Shown here: positions 39,928-49,567 of the stretch, piece after piece
How positions within the stretch are numbered: position 1 is the first letter of the stretch
How the letters are laid out: each line of letters begins with the position of its first letter
Source of the DNA: Globisporangium splendens
Taxonomy: Eukaryota > Oomycota > Peronosporomycetes > Pythiales > Pythiaceae
Direction of reading: 5' to 3'
DNA length: 64,000 nucleotides
NCBI GenBank assembly: GCA_006386115.1
Contig: VFIW01000035.1
Coordinates: 186,001-250,000, forward strand
Notes under the pieces: model-generated
The model's database searches: none
Told to the model about the DNA's origin: nothing
What the model saw: the letters and a program-made list of their open reading frames with translations, nothing else
Program-made: the position numbers and the translations under genes

Positions 39928-42675
39928 ATGATGCAGGCGACTACAGCAGCAACACTGCCTCCGAGCAACGGCGGCCTTCGCCAGCACCCGCTGCTGGCGC
40001 TCGAGCAGCTCTCGACACAGTGCAACGAGGAGCTCCAGGAGCTGCGCTTGATTTGCAACCAGGTGTGCAGTCGCCTCACGGTGCTCGTGAACCACTTGGA
40101 GGACGCGACGCAACGACGAAAAGAACCAAGCATCGCCAATCAGTATGCACCGGCATTGGAGATGGAGACGACGTGGTTGACTCGCGTTGGGGAGATCATC
40201 ACCCAGTTCTCGGCGTTCGTGGATCGCAATGCTCGCCACAACACGATCCGCAGACTCACGGACGTGTACCGCTTGCGCGAACTCTACGAGCTCCAGATCG
40301 AAATTGACAACGTGTTCCGCTCGACCCGCACCGAGCACGTTGACGTGGCGCAGAACTGGCAATTCCAGTGGCAGCAAGACGTTGAATACGTTGAGCAGCA
40401 GCTGCAACTCGCTGTGAACGACCAGGAAGTGCTGTGTCGGGAGCTGCAGACTCCAGATGCGCAGCGAGAAGCGCTTGCGCTCGTCAAGTTTGCCGCCGAG
40501 AGCACGCAGAGCAACAATCAAGAGGATGTTGATGACCACGACGCACAGTACGCGGTGACGCGCCTGGGTGTACTGCGAAAAGTCTTCCGTGCGCTTCTCT
40601 CGATCTCCGAAGTCGACGTTCCAGCGATTCCGGAATGGTTCATCTCGCCGAATGACGTGGCGACGCAAAATGTGCCGTTCGTGAGCGGGGCTTCAACCAG
40701 TATCCGCTTTGGAAAGTGGTTGCCGCTGAACAATCAACCTGTGATCGTGAAGCGCGCGACACATCAGAGTCTGTCTGACAGCGACGAAGAGTTCTTCATG
40801 CGAGAAGCTAATCTGTGGTACCCTCTGAACCACCCAAATGTCCTGAAAATGGTCGGCGGTTGCCATGTATCGACTCCACGATTGCTAGTCTTCGAATGTC
40901 TAGTGACGACGGAGATGCAGACGTTGGACGAGTACATCAGCGGACCTGCCACCAACAAACGCAAACTATTCCGTCTTCTGCATCAAGCGGCTATGGGGTT
41001 ACAATACCTTCACGAACGACATCATATCGTTCACAACGATCTGAAATGCCGAAATATCCTGGTCAGTCACGATGGGAAGGCGAAGGTTTGCAATTTCTTC
41101 GGGAGTTCAGGCAATAACAAGGATTTCTCTGTGAATTCTACCGAAAAAGATCTCCATCTTCTCAACCAGATCGGTTCGCTTCGCTGGGTCGCGCCAGAAG
41201 CTCTGTTGGGCAACGGCAGCATCGGATGTTCGGCGGATATCTACGGGTTCGGCATGTGCATTCTGGAAGCTGTGTCTGGAGATACTCCGTGGGGGTTTGT
41301 TGACGAACAAGCCATTCGGCAACGAGTTCTTCGAGGCGAACTTCCCACTCGACCAGCGAGTACGGAAGATGAGGTGTGGGCTCTTATTACACGAATGTGT
41401 GCCTTCGACCGAACCACTCGCCCCGATATCGCGTTTGTGACCGAGAGCTTGAGAAACCTTGCGGAGAAAGAGTCTGGACGAGATCCCAGCGATTCTATGG
41501 CCACGTCTCGAGTGAATGGCACCACACTGAATCAACGCATGAGCTACGTGAATCCCGCAGATTACTCGAAGCACCACCAGCAGCTTTCGCGCAGCAGGGG
41601 GTCGTTCAGTGACACTCGGAGCATGTCTTCAGCTTCTTCAAGCACGTTCTCTAAAGACGAGCAGCGACCAGAGGATGCTGTCAGCGTCGTGGTGCTCCAT
41701 CAGAAATGGCTTGGGGTGAAGATCAACTCGATCGGTACGAAGATCGTCATCAGCAAGTTCCTTCGATCGTCCACGGGTGCCATGGGCGAAATCGAAGCAT
41801 CGGGCAGCGTGCAGCTTGGCGATATTATCTACGCGGTGAACAACCAAAGCGTGCGAGGCATGAACCGCCATCAGATTGGCTCATTCATTCAAAGTACTCC
41901 GCGGCCAATGCAACTGTCGTTCAAGCGAGAAGCAGCGCTGCTCGACGACTGTTTTCGCTTCCATGGCTTGCGCATCGAAGAACGATGGCGAGATCGCGGC
42001 TCGGCGCTGTCGCTGCCTGGATCTCTTGATCGTGTGTTTGGCTCCACGACGGGTTGCTTCAGTTTCGAGACATGGTTCAGCCTCGCAGATGTCCCCGACA
42101 CGTTCCTCGGTGGCATTCTACTTGGCGCGCAGGATAGCTCCGTTGACGACAATTCATGGCCGTACATTCACCGCCAGGTGGTCGTCATTGACTCCCACGG
42201 CAATCTCTGCTGCTCTCTTCTGAACACGGACACACCTGCGCTCATTGCGAAGGAGCTCGCACCAAACAACTGGTACCACTTGGTCGCCACTTACAACAGC
42301 AACAACCAGCAGCTTCTCGTGTACCTGGATGGCGAAATGCGCTACTCAGCGTCGGGTCCACTGCACCGGGAATGGGCTCGACTCACGTACGCCAATATTG
42401 GAAGTGGGTGCATCTCGGGCATTTCGCCAGCGAAGCCCTCGCCAGATTTCACCGGCTGGTACGGCTTCAACGGACTGATCTCCGATTTCAAAATCTGGCG
42501 AACGCTGCTGACAGATTTGGAAGTCCAGCAATTGTTCCGCGGGGCAGTGGGCTGTGTCGATATCCCGAGCTACTCGATGAAACGCGATATCCGAAAGAAA
42601 TCGATGACAGGCGCACACAACCCAGAGCGCGTTCGCGCATCACGACCTCAGCACGTCGTTGCGCAGGTGTACTAA
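39928..42675 (+). CDS. Kinase-like / PDZ / LamG multidomain protein (probable pseudokinase)
   Basis: Predicted 915 residues. Residues 1-230 are helical and Gln/Glu-rich. A kinase-like domain spans about 255-515: the ATP-site Lys in VIVKRA (K275), helix-C Glu (E293), HNDLKCRN (catalytic Asp D371, Asn N376), APE (WVAPEAL, about 420-426) and ADIYGFGM. The DFG site reads NFF (N389), so the Mg-binding Asp is missing and activity is doubtful. A Ser-rich linker (about 540-580) precedes a PDZ domain (about 585-668; carboxylate-loop-like KWLGVKI, then GDIIYAVNNQSVRG). The C-terminal third is the LamG-like module of the F-box genes: FSFETWFSL, GGILLGAQD, NWYHLVATY, VYLDGE, IGSG, GWYGFNGLISDFKIW, then YSMKRD and RASRPQH. 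It is probably a cytosolic scaffold or signalling protein. A single exon is inferred. Confidence 0.85.
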   Translation: MMQATTAATLPPSNGGLRQHPLLALEQLSTQCNEELQELRLICNQVCSRLTVLVNHLEDATQRRKEPSIANQYAPALEMETTWLTRVGEIITQFSAFVDRNARHNTIRRLTDVYRLRELYELQIEIDNVFRSTRTEHVDVAQNWQFQWQQDVEYVEQQLQLAVNDQEVLCRELQTPDAQREALALVKFAAESTQSNNQEDVDDHDAQYAVTRLGVLRKVFRALLSISEVDVPAIPEWFISPNDVATQNVPFVSGASTSIRFGKWLPLNNQPVIVKRATHQSLSDSDEEFFMREANLWYPLNHPNVLKMVGGCHVSTPRLLVFECLVTTEMQTLDEYISGPATNKRKLFRLLHQAAMGLQYLHERHHIVHNDLKCRNILVSHDGKAKVCNFFGSSGNNKDFSVNSTEKDLHLLNQIGSLRWVAPEALLGNGSIGCSADIYGFGMCILEAVSGDTPWGFVDEQAIRQRVLRGELPTRPASTEDEVWALITRMCAFDRTTRPDIAFVTESLRNLAEKESGRDPSDSMATSRVNGTTLNQRMSYVNPADYSKHHQQLSRSRGSFSDTRSMSSASSSTFSKDEQRPEDAVSVVVLHQKWLGVKINSIGTKIVISKFLRSSTGAMGEIEASGSVQLGDIIYAVNNQSVRGMNRHQIGSFIQSTPRPMQLSFKREAALLDDCFRFHGLRIEERWRDRGSALSLPGSLDRVFGSTTGCFSFETWFSLADVPDTFLGGILLGAQDSSVDDNSWPYIHRQVVVIDSHGNLCCSLLNTDTPALIAKELAPNNWYHLVATYNSNNQQLLVYLDGEMRYSASGPLHREWARLTYANIGSGCISGISPAKPSPDFTGWYGFNGLISDFKIWRTLLTDLEVQQLFRGAVGCVDIPSYSMKRDIRKKSMTGAHNPERVRASRPQHVVAQVY

Positions 42676-43420
42676 CTTTATGTCTTGCTCATTTTGTTAT
42701 TCTACTTAAATTGCAGCAGCAATGAACATTTTCTTTCAATTGAAAGCGGAAGCCTCAGAAAATGTGCTCCCTTCTTCTCTCTACAATTCCCCGTATCACG
42801 TAACAAAAAAGCTCAAGCTGCAACTTTGCTGCACATCAGCTGCACTCTCGTGCTCTTCGATGAGCTCGCTTTATTTTTTCTCTTTGCTGGCGCGGCCATA
42901 GTTCTCCAAGCGCGGCAACTCCACCACATGTAAGGTCGTTTAGACGACAGTGTAAAGGTGCCTGCAGTACCACTACTAGTTAGCATTGCTTCTAACTCGT
43001 CATGAATCGGGTGACTTTTTCGCTTGGTGTCGCTGCTTCTCATTGACGATGGCTCGCGGCGTCAAAACCCAGGCGCTTGGATCAAGTCGCCGCGAATCCA
43101 TATCTTACGCTTCGCCTTCGTTTCTTCGTCTGTATCTCGCACTTTGATGAACATAGTACTAATGGCAGACGCAGAGCAATGCGGGCTGCGATTGCTGCGT
43201 GCAGCGGCCATTTTGTTTGAATCCCAGGAATTGATAATACGGCACTGCTTCGGGTTTAAAAGCGTGCTCATTGGAGCCAAGCCCATTATGCTGCGTCAAG
43301 GTACACGAACATAGCACACTGGATATCTTGTTTTGTGCACACGCACATACGTGTGGGTGAATCTCTGCACTGTACTTGCGCTGCGGGTGATGCCAACTTC
43401 TCTCGAGCTGCAGAGACTTT
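42676..43420. other. Intergenic / 5' part of the broken ankyrin gene
   Basis: No intact gene. Around 43140-43320 there are ankyrin-like traces (LMADAEQCGLRLLRAAA) in a frame that does not join the downstream repeats, so the broken ankyrin gene may have begun here. Confidence 0.4.
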
Positions 43421-44109
43421 GATGCAAAAGATGGCGGCGGGCAAACTCCTTTGTACAAGGCGTCGCGCATTGGTCAACTCCAAAATGTATGCATATTGGT
43501 AGCCGCCGGTGCAAATTTTGAAGCGGCAGATGCGAAAATGCAGACGCCGTTGTGGATCGCACCCTGTGAAGGACATAACGAGGTCATACGTGAGCTGATG
43601 AAAGCTGGAGCGCAAGTCAATGTTGCTGATACAAAAGGGAGGACTTCGTTGTGGATTGCGTCGCAAAAAGGGGACACTTGAGCGTTGTGACTGCTCTGCT
43701 TGCCAATGGAGCGCTGGCCAGTGTGCCAGACAACTCAGATCAGTCGCCTCTTTTGGTTGCGTCAAGTAAAGGGCATTTGTCGATCGTTTCCGCTTTGCTG
43801 AAGGCAAATGCAGCCGTTGGACAGAGTGATGCGCTTGGCGTGACGCCCTTGCACATCGCAGCTCGCAACGGCTCTGACAAAGTCACGGAGCTCTTGCTCT
43901 TGAAATACGCAAAAATCGACAGTGTGAATGGAGACGAAGATACACCTCTAATATCTGCATCTCGAAATGGGCATTTGCAAGTAGTTCGTGTACTACTTCG
44001 CCATGGCGCATCAATTGACTTGGCGAATGCAGTGAGAGAAACAACGTTGCTAGCTGCTGGCCGTTTGGGAAACTTTGAAGCTGCGAAATTGCTTAAAGCG
44101 GGAGCCTAA
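43421..44109 (+). pseudogene. Ankyrin-repeat protein, frameshifted
   Basis: About seven ankyrin repeats are readable: GGQTPLYKASRIGQLQNV, TPLWIAPCEGHNEVIRELM, GRTSLWIASQKG, then in another frame GHLSVVTALLANGA, SPLLVASSKGHLSIVSALL, TPLHIAARNGSDKVTELLL and TPLISASRNGHLQVVRVLL. The break is at an A5G4 run near 43665-43675, where the frame changes within a repeat and a TGA follows at once in the first frame. The upstream side is also interrupted (TGA at 43388 in this frame). A single base error could mimic the first break, but two breaks suggest a pseudogene. Function would have been protein binding. Confidence 0.7.
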
Positions 44110-44453
44110 TTGTTGAGCACCATTTGAAAAAAAGGATGGCCATTCTGAACTCCTTTTTGTTTGATGCACTGTGAGTGCAGTTTGCAACTTGCATGACCTT
44201 GAAATTGCAACTCAGCACAAATTTGTCAAAAAGAAGACGTGTGCAAGGTTTTCTTCTTTGGAAGCTCGTTGTGACATTCCGTTTTGTCTACTCAGATGAC
44301 TGACTTCCTGCTCATTTCACGTGATTCTAAGCGAGCAGCTTGCCACGCTATGATATGCGCCACACCGTCTCCAGCCGAAATACCTTCGCATATCGAGGGC
44401 TCACTTCCAATGCATGAGCCATTTCTCGTTTTCACTTGCATCAAGCGAGTGAG
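44110..44453. other. Intergenic, 344 bp
   Basis: Flank between the ankyrin relic and the LINE target duplication at 44454. Nothing recognised. Confidence 0.4.
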
Positions 44454-44467
44454 GTTAACTTTTATTT

Positions 44468-47297
44468 TATCTTGATAAGGTGAGGTATATTTAGGCTCAT
44501 CGTCGTGACCTACAATATCCATTCTCCTAATCTTCATTGCGAATTTCATCTAGGAGTGTAAATGTGTCTACAGCGCGGATTGCACTAGATCACTTCTGAA
44601 TGCTAAATAATCTTTGACCAGGATGGCATGTTCTCTTGGTCCTATGTGAGGCTGCCTTGTGTTGTCCAATGACCTTGGGTCTTCCGAACTTCGCACAAGC
44701 CAATGCATGACGTCGTTGTCAAGATCCTGGGTGAGATTGTTGAAAGCAGCTCTTTGAGTTGGGAAGTGGACCTGCGTTGAGGTTCTGGTGTCCATGGCTA
44801 GGTTGGCGGCTGAGTCCGCCATCTTGTTGAAGGCACGGTAGTGATGGTACCATCCTCGGATGTCGATGCAATCCGCGAGTCGTCGACTTGTCTGGTATAA
44901 ACGTGCCAATCGGTGCTGTCGAGGGGACCGATGCATTCGCTGCTGGGAGATAATGAGTGCACTGTCTCCAATCACGTACAACGGTTCGAAGTGACTGCGT
45001 TGGGCTTCTCGGAGTCCATGTATGAGACCCCAGTACTCGGCAAAGTTGTTGGTCGTGTCCTTCCTGCTATACGCCATGCTCGCGGCCCAAATTAAACTGG
45101 CTGTGTGCGAGTCCTTATGGACACGCACGATAATGGATCCAGTCCCTCCTGGTCCTGGATTGCCGCGTGATCCACCATCGAAAAACAACAGGTAAACGCC
45201 GCGAGTATCACTTGGAGTCAAGGGGATGGCGTCGGTTTGGCTGAGAAAGCAGTCGACATATGCCTTGAGAACTGCTGCAACCGTGTGACCGTCCGAGTCT
45301 CCAGCTTGCGCTTCAGCGAGTCGTGTGAGGTTTCGCATTCCTGCCTCTAATCTGGTCATCATGATCGCCATCTCAGCAGTCGATTCGATTGGATCCGAAT
45401 CCATGCGTCGCAGATGCGCACACCAAATGGCATGTACGAGCGACGCGCTCATATATCGACACAGCATGTGTGCGACGGGATAGAGGTGATCTTGATGCTC
45501 ATTGGAGAACTTGTGTCCGATAATGTGTCTCTTGATCGTGGTCCATGCATGCCTTGGAGTATCTGGTAGATCCAGACTGAAGATCCAGATTACGGGGTCG
45601 TGACCAGGAGTGATTCCGATCTTCGCCCATAGCGCATAAAAGTAGTTCCACACCAGTTTGGCTTTCGGACACTCCCAGAATAGATGTTGAACAGAAGATT
45701 GGACAACTTGGGAGCATTCGGGATTCGAGCAGGATAGATCAGCTTTCTCATAGTTCCACATGGAGAGTCGGTTGGCTTTCAGCCGGAGAAGAGTCTGGGC
45801 TGTATAAACTGTAATCCCTGGGATGTTGTGTAATTCGCTCCATTGGATTAATTGCAGTCCTGGCCACAGAGATCCTGCTGTATGGACAGCTTTGTTGACT
45901 GCTGCATCTCGAGTATCTTTGCCAATTTGTGTCCTCGTTGCTGCAACTTGTTGCCGATAGAAAGATCTGGTCGTATTGTATCGTCCGTTGCCACCCCATA
46001 GTTGCACGATTCTTGTGAAGCGTGGATGTGCATGGAACGACACCTTCTGCCCGTTCAAGTCTCTTGTTGCCATGACGTCACAGTCCATTGCGGAGTGAAC
46101 TGTATGCGTAGCTTTGACTAGGGTCGTGTCGACGTGGGTCAGAGTTGCTTCACTGGTGTGCAGATGCCATTCGTGGTTATAATGACGTTGCCCGTTGTAC
46201 AGCCGAAGCACATTTGTTTGCTGTGGTCGATACAGAAGCTGTGGGAAGTTGGATACCAACGTAGCACATAACCGCTCGAGCGCTCGAATAGACGGCCGGG
46301 AGAATCCGGAGATTCCACATGTTGGGATGAAGTTAAGCACTCCTGGTCTTATCCACTCCCATCGAAGTATGTCACCCAGTTGTGCTGTTCCAACTGATAA
46401 TGATGAGTGAGCAAGCTTGTATGGGGAGCCGTTGGAATCAAGAAGCCACCCATCTGCAGTCGAGGTCATGTATGGCAGCCATTCTGCACAGAATGTCCCA
46501 TGTAGCTTCCGTCCTTCAGCGATGATACCTGGGAGCCTGTCAGACATTTTAGAGCTGAGGTCGATCTGGAACACATCGCCGTCCCATTGAGTCTGCACAA
46601 TTGTCGACTTGAAGTGCTCGTAACACCAACGTACATTATCACGTTCTCTGGGGTCATAGGGTCGAGAATGGAGCGACGCACACAATGCTGCGCCAGTTGT
46701 CCACATGTTATCACGAAGCTGGGGTGGCCGCCTTGGGATTGCATCGAGCGGCGTGATGTACGTCGAAGAAGCCCTTGTGTTGTGCAGCAAGATTTCCCCG
46801 ATGACCTGATCGATGTGAGAGGTAGTGATTGCCCATTTGGAGACTGCTGTGGCACTCATCGTCATCAGCTCAGTTCTGATGTTGGGTACTGACAAGCCTC
46901 CATTCATTTTTTTGAGCTCAGCTTGTTCTTCCTTCATCCACGGTTTCGCAGGCTTACCATTCCTTGAGCCCGAGACAAATTGTTTCACTAGGTCGTGTAG
47001 CTGATTGACAATAGCCGTAGAGGGCCAGGAGTGCCTGGCCACGTAAAGCACTTTGGGTATGATGACGGCACTGGCAATTGCTGCGCGTTGGGCGACAGAG
47101 TGAGTTTTGAGACGCGCAAGTCGAAGTCTGACACGTAAGGCTTGGATGCACTTGGACCAGTTACTTGCATTCGAAGGCGTTTGTCCGACTTGGATGCCGA
47201 GGTAGCGGCAATGTTCTTCACGTTGTAGCACATGAATGTCACTGACTGACTCTTCGGTGGAGCTATATTCCTTGTTCAGCGGTAATACTGCAGATTT
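44468..47297 (-). mobile_element. LINE copy 3, 2.8 kb, 5'-truncated, with 14-bp target duplication
   Basis: Perfect duplication GTTAACTTTTATTT at 44454-44467 and 47298-47311. The reading frame is open from the truncation point to the stop at 44568, followed by a ~100-bp 3' UTR shared with copies 1 and 2 and an A/T-rich tail. It is the longest copy in the window and the reference for the other two. Confidence 0.93.
44568..47297 (-). CDS. LINE ORF2 fragment: RT C-terminus, Cys/His finger, RNase H
   Basis: 909 codons without interruption, lacking the RT catalytic core because of 5' truncation. The frame enters at KSAVLPLNKEYS and continues with HCRYLGIQVG, the end of a LINE reverse transcriptase. 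The thumb region follows (LARLKTHSVAQRAAIASAVI, LHDLVKQFVSG). A Cys/His finger (CSNPEC ... HLFWECP) is followed by an RNase H domain with all four acidic positions (FFDGGSRGNPG, AEYWGLIHGL, VIGDSALI, NKMADSAANL). The finger plus a C-terminal RNase H fits I/R1/Tad-like LINE clades; the clade is not resolved. It cannot be autonomous. The first ATG-like start near 47231 is only a GTG and has no meaning. Confidence 0.87.
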   Translation of the reverse strand, partial: KSAVLPLNKEYSSTEESVSDIHVLQREEHCRYLGIQVGQTPSNASNWSKCIQALRVRLRLARLKTHSVAQRAAIASAVIIPKVLYVARHSWPSTAIVNQLHDLVKQFVSGSRNGKPAKPWMKEEQAELKKMNGGLSVPNIRTELMTMSATAVSKWAITTSHIDQVIGEILLHNTRASSTYITPLDAIPRRPPQLRDNMWTTGAALCASLHSRPYDPRERDNVRWCYEHFKSTIVQTQWDGDVFQIDLSSKMSDRLPGIIAEGRKLHGTFCAEWLPYMTSTADGWLLDSNGSPYKLAHSSLSVGTAQLGDILRWEWIRPGVLNFIPTCGISGFSRPSIRALERLCATLVSNFPQLLYRPQQTNVLRLYNGQRHYNHEWHLHTSEATLTHVDTTLVKATHTVHSAMDCDVMATRDLNGQKVSFHAHPRFTRIVQLWGGNGRYNTTRSFYRQQVAATRTQIGKDTRDAAVNKAVHTAGSLWPGLQLIQWSELHNIPGITVYTAQTLLRLKANRLSMWNYEKADLSCSNPECSQVVQSSVQHLFWECPKAKLVWNYFYALWAKIGITPGHDPVIWIFSLDLPDTPRHAWTTIKRHIIGHKFSNEHQDHLYPVAHMLCRYMSASLVHAIWCAHLRRMDSDPIESTAEMAIMMTRLEAGMRNLTRLAEAQAGDSDGHTVAAVLKAYVDCFLSQTDAIPLTPSDTRGVYLLFFDGGSRGNPGPGGTGSIIVRVHKDSHTASLIWAASMAYSRKDTTNNFAEYWGLIHGLREAQRSHFEPLYVIGDSALIISQQRMHRSPRQHRLARLYQTSRRLADCIDIRGWYHHYRAFNKMADSAANLAMDTRTSTQVHFPTQRAAFNNLTQDLDNDVMHWLVRSSEDPRSLDNTRQPHIGPREHAILVKDYLAFRSDLVQSAL

Positions 47298-47311
47298 GTT
47301 AACTTTTATTT

Positions 47312-47565
47312 GGAACGTGGACGGATCCGGTCATCTAGCGGGTCACCTGTTTTTTGTGACCGAGTCCAATGACCAAAAAGAAAGCTTTCATTGTGGGTCA
47401 CGATGCACAGGGAATGGTCAGCGCATGGAAGTTAGTCATAACGACGACGATGTCATGCACATACATCACACCAATATAAACAAGCATCAGAGAGATGAAA
47501 TAGAGAGCGTGTATTGTTATGTATTTAATTGCAGGCAAGTTTTATAGTGTAGGAGATTTATCGGA
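47312..47565. other. Spacer between LINE copy 3 and MULE relic
   Basis: 254 bp without a recognised feature. Confidence 0.4.
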
Positions 47566-48140
47566 CTAATCTGATGTTTCTACATCTGGAACTGCCTCGT
47601 CGTCACTGTCGTCCTCGTTCACATCAGGCATTGATACAGGCTGCGGAAAAACAATTTCTTTGCGTCGCGGTCGCTTGGCTCTTTTGTTTCGAATCGAATC
47701 AAGCAAGTCAACATGGCGTCTTGCCAAATTCTCGATTGTGCAGATGAAGTCTGATAGACTGGGGTGTGGAGCAGAAAATGCAGCATTCATTTCGCGGTTG
47801 AGCCGCTCGAGAGGGTTGTTCAAGCGAATGACAATTTTTCGCGACAGCCCAAATACGTTCCAGAACGACGCAGGAAAAAGAGCACGCTCGCCAATCTATG
47901 TCCCCCTCATGTATCGCCAAAATTTGTTCCACTTCTCAGTTGAATACGGAATGCGTTCGCTGTCGCACCTGTCTTTTATGTGTTGCTTCACAAACTCGAC
48001 ACCGTGTTTAGGAAATATGTCTGACTTAATGATTGTCAGCACAGCCAAAGAGCCGCCTTCCATGGCGGTAGCAGCCTCACGACTGCTCACCCGAAGTTTC
48101 CGGATTCGCCGTTGCAAAGCCTGCTTGAAGTGGAACATGC
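47566..48140 (-). pseudogene. MULE-type transposase C-terminal relic
   Basis: One minus-strand frame from about 48138 to 47566, broken by a single TAG in the position of a probable Trp codon at about 47896-47898. It carries the MULE C-terminal pattern: MFHFKQALQRRIRKL (C-terminal part of the transposase core), KWNKFWRYMRGT, WNVFGLSRKIVIRLNNPLERLNREM and an HPSLSDFICTIENL helix, ending in an Arg/Lys-rich and then acidic tail. The DDE core is missing, and the fragment abuts a gag-like relic on the opposite strand. No terminal inverted repeats were seen. Confidence 0.6.
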
Positions 48141-48856
48141 TTGGTGATTGCGTCGGTCAGAGGCTCGTTCGACGAATCGCTCTTGGAAACACTTTGCGAA
48201 ATGCGATGGGGAGTCGAGAAGGACGACCTGACGGATGACTTCTTCGTGACGAAGATACAAGAAATAGTGGAGACGTTGAAGAATCGCATGCTCCCAGATA
48301 TCGAGGAGCTCTTTAAGCAGGAGCTCCATCTCGACAACAGCGAATCGGACATTGATGCCCGGATCATCAGTTACTTCCATGATTGTAACCAAATAACCAA
48401 ATGGAATGGTTTGGCGAGCGTTTTCAAAGGGGACAATGGAGCCGCGAAAAATGCAAGATCCTCATTATCTGCTTGACAAGTCGGCTCAAGAAGAGGGTGT
48501 TCAACGAACTCGAGTACCGCAGCTCCGACGCTAAGAGCAACATCACGAAGTTGCATGAGCCTATGAATCAGCAAGCAATTGAGAATGACCAGGAAGAGCG
48601 CACATGGAAACGGTTGAAGACTCAGCATGAAGACCACCAAGAGAATCGCCGAGGGTCATTTTAGAAGCAAGGTAATGTGCGCCACGAGAACGAGGGCCAA
48701 GACTGGAAAGTGCATATGTCGAAGACCGAGACCACCTCAGCGAGCGGCAAGCAGCCTCCACCGCGCTCTAAAAAGGGAGCCACTGCTCCAGAAGGATGCT
48801 ATGAGTGCGGGGGTTACAACATGGTCATGGATTATCCCCAGCGACCGTGTGAATAG
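48141..48856 (+). pseudogene. Retroelement gag-like relic with degenerate zinc knuckle
   Basis: It reads SFDESLLETLCEMRWGVEKD, DLTDDFFVTKI and LKNRMLPDIEELFKQEL in one frame. After a shift near 48430 it continues with KCKILIICLTSRLKKRVFNE and so on to a TAG at 48662-48664, then a Pro/Lys-rich stretch and CYECGGYNMVMDYPQ. The last resembles a CCHC knuckle that has lost its His and final Cys. This pattern is familiar from gag-like proteins of oomycete LTR elements. It is followed on the plus strand by repeat R, possibly the matching LTR. Confidence 0.5.
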
Positions 48857-48872
48857 GCGCTGTTCTCAACAG

Positions 48873-49567
48873 CCCCTCAAACACGACACACACGCTTGTG
48901 CTAGAGGAAGCGATTCTCCCAACTTGGAGGGAGGAGAGACGACTTGAGGGCTTGAAGGAACATTCGCAACTGAATTAAATGTAGTTATTGTAACGGGAAT
49001 GCCCGTTACACAGCGTACACGTGCGTTGAGGAAGCGCAGGTGAGAGGAAGGAGACAGCGGTAACGCTGTGTCCAAAAGAAGGAAGGGAGCTTTGCGCGAT
49101 AACGTGCAAAAAGAGAAGTGAATTGAAATCTTAAGGTTTGAAATGCAAATCTGATGGGTTATTCCTGCGGCGTCTCCTATTGGTAGATAGTCGGGTGTCC
49201 AATCCGACTATCATCCAATGAGATTAAACTTCAATGGGATGTTCTTATTGGCTAAAATGCAACTGGCTACATAGAGTGTTGATGGGTTAACGGGTGGGTT
49301 TGTAGAGAGTGGTGGAACCCGTGTGGGTATGACCCACACTCTTTGTACCCAAGAACCCATGTAATGGGAAGCCCCATTACAGTTATGGTTCCTCTCGCTG
49401 CTCACAATTGAACCTCAAGGGATCTGACAGGTTTTATAACTAAAACCTACACATGCAGAAATAAAACCTATAAATATGATATATAAAACCTTGGGTACAC
49501 TGAGGTTGAACCTACGGGATCTCCTGGAAGCTTGGACTTGAAGTCCTGTGGAAAATTACCTGCAAAG
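48873..49567 (-). repeat. Repeat R, copy 2, split by a solo LTR and cut by element A
   Basis: Inverted homologue of 5674-5967. It is interrupted at ATAAC (plus strand GTTAT) by the 393-bp solo LTR, and its outer part stops at 49567 where the LTR of element A begins; the continuation seen in copy 1 (beyond CACTTTGCAGG) is absent here. The true R sequence is about 300 bp of this interval. Confidence 0.75.
48989..49381 (-). mobile_element. Solo LTR, 393 bp (family C), copy 2
   Basis: Runs TGTAACGGG...CCCATTACA on the plus strand, flanked by the duplication GTTAT at 48984-48988 and 49382-49386. It has the same length as copy 1 at 4971-5363 and is inverted relative to it. The empty site is visible in repeat R copy 1 (5854-5858). 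Confidence 0.92.
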
